A stretch of DNA of 39,142 nt from Nitrosomonadales bacterium. GTDB lineage: Bacteria > Pseudomonadota > Gammaproteobacteria > Burkholderiales > Gallionellaceae. Every line of letters starts with the position of its first letter. Position 1 is the first letter of the stretch. The notes under the pieces were generated by a model. It saw nothing but the letters and a program-made list of their open reading frames with translations. It did no database searches and had not been told where the DNA came from. This document shows positions 38,925 through 39,142 of the stretch, piece after piece. The stretch spans positions 1-39,142 of the forward strand of contig JANYJE010000017.1 of assembly GCA_025408405.1 (NCBI GenBank). The letters run 5' to 3'. Both the position numbers and the translations under genes were made by a program.

Positions 38925-39142
38925 TTAGCCTTTCAAACTGCCGAGATCATCCACGTTGATGGTGCGCAGATTGCGGAACAGCACCACGAGGATAGCCAAA
39001 CCTATCGCTGCCTCAGCCGCAAGCACAGTAAGAATGAAAAATACGAAAATTTGCCCGGACGTATCGCCAAGATAATGCGAAAAAGCAATGAAGTTGGTAT
39101 TCACTGCCAGCAGCATCAGTTCAATCGCCATCAACAGCACGA
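38925..39142 (-). CDS. nuoK: NADH-quinone oxidoreductase subunit K, 5'-truncated by window edge
   Basis: Small three-helix subunit of complex I. About 72 C-terminal codons are visible of the usual 100 or so; the start lies beyond the window. The two conserved membrane glutamates are visible in [16 protein letters not shown] and [18 protein letters not shown]. It ends 4 nt before nuoL starts, implying coupled translation. Confidence 0.95.
   Translation of the reverse strand, partial: VLLMAIELMLLAVNTNFIAFSHYLGDTSGQIFVFFILTVLAAEAAIGLAILVVLFRNLRTINVDDLGSLKG

Overview
The window looks like a chromosomal core segment of a betaproteobacterium. Several conserved gene blocks support this: ribF-ileS-lspA-ispH next to a type IV pilus pilY1; yhdP-nitrilase-tldD beside a divergent glnE; the rlmE-ftsH-folP-glmM operon with divergent yhbY; carA-carB-greA; and the end of a nuo (complex I) operon. 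Protein wording, plus the bacteriohemerythrin, class III cyclase and pilY1, fits Gallionellaceae or neighbouring Nitrosomonadales. That family assignment is an inference from remembered sequence style, not from a search. I see no phage, IS element, CRISPR array, tRNA or rRNA, and no gene-free stretch above 300 bases.

Layout. 1-4500 (+): a large pilY1, cut at its 5' end, closed by a bidirectional terminator. 4633-9956 (-): ribF, ileS, lspA and ispH (transcribed right to left), with a REP/dRS3-like repeat pair where fkpB often sits. 10074-16909 (-): yhdP, a nitrilase-family amidase, a bacteriohemerythrin and tldD. 17041-19791 (+): glnE. 19987-21261 (-): a membrane class III adenylate cyclase. 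21434-26354 (-): rlmE, ftsH, folP, glmM. 26389-26733 (+): yhbY. 26821-31782 (-): carA, carB, greA behind a near-consensus sigma-70 promoter. 31890-33119 (-): amtB with a possible sigma-54 promoter. 33284-33829 (-): a Nudix ADP-ribose pyrophosphatase. 33908-39142 (-): nuoN, nuoM, nuoL and partial nuoK.

How the genes work together. The window mixes envelope biogenesis (IspH, LspA, GlmM, YhdP, FtsH, PilY1), translation and RNA functions (IleS, RlmE, YhbY, GreA), cofactors (RibF, FolP), nitrogen handling (GlnE, AmtB, CarAB) and respiration (Nuo).

The most unusual signal is not a gene. It is a set of intergenic elements built from 7-nt repeats arranged as two inverted, mutually complementary arms around a short core. 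They lie in the tldD/ribF, ftsH/folP and carA/carB gaps, with a degenerate version between yhbY and greA. The repeat sequence differs between sites (AGGACTG, AGGATTG, AAGGGTA), while the arms within each site stay able to pair. A one-armed copy lies in frame inside carA, and another sits between a well-placed ribosome binding site and the conserved start of folP. Seven-base units are not multiples of three, so unit gain or loss would shift these frames.
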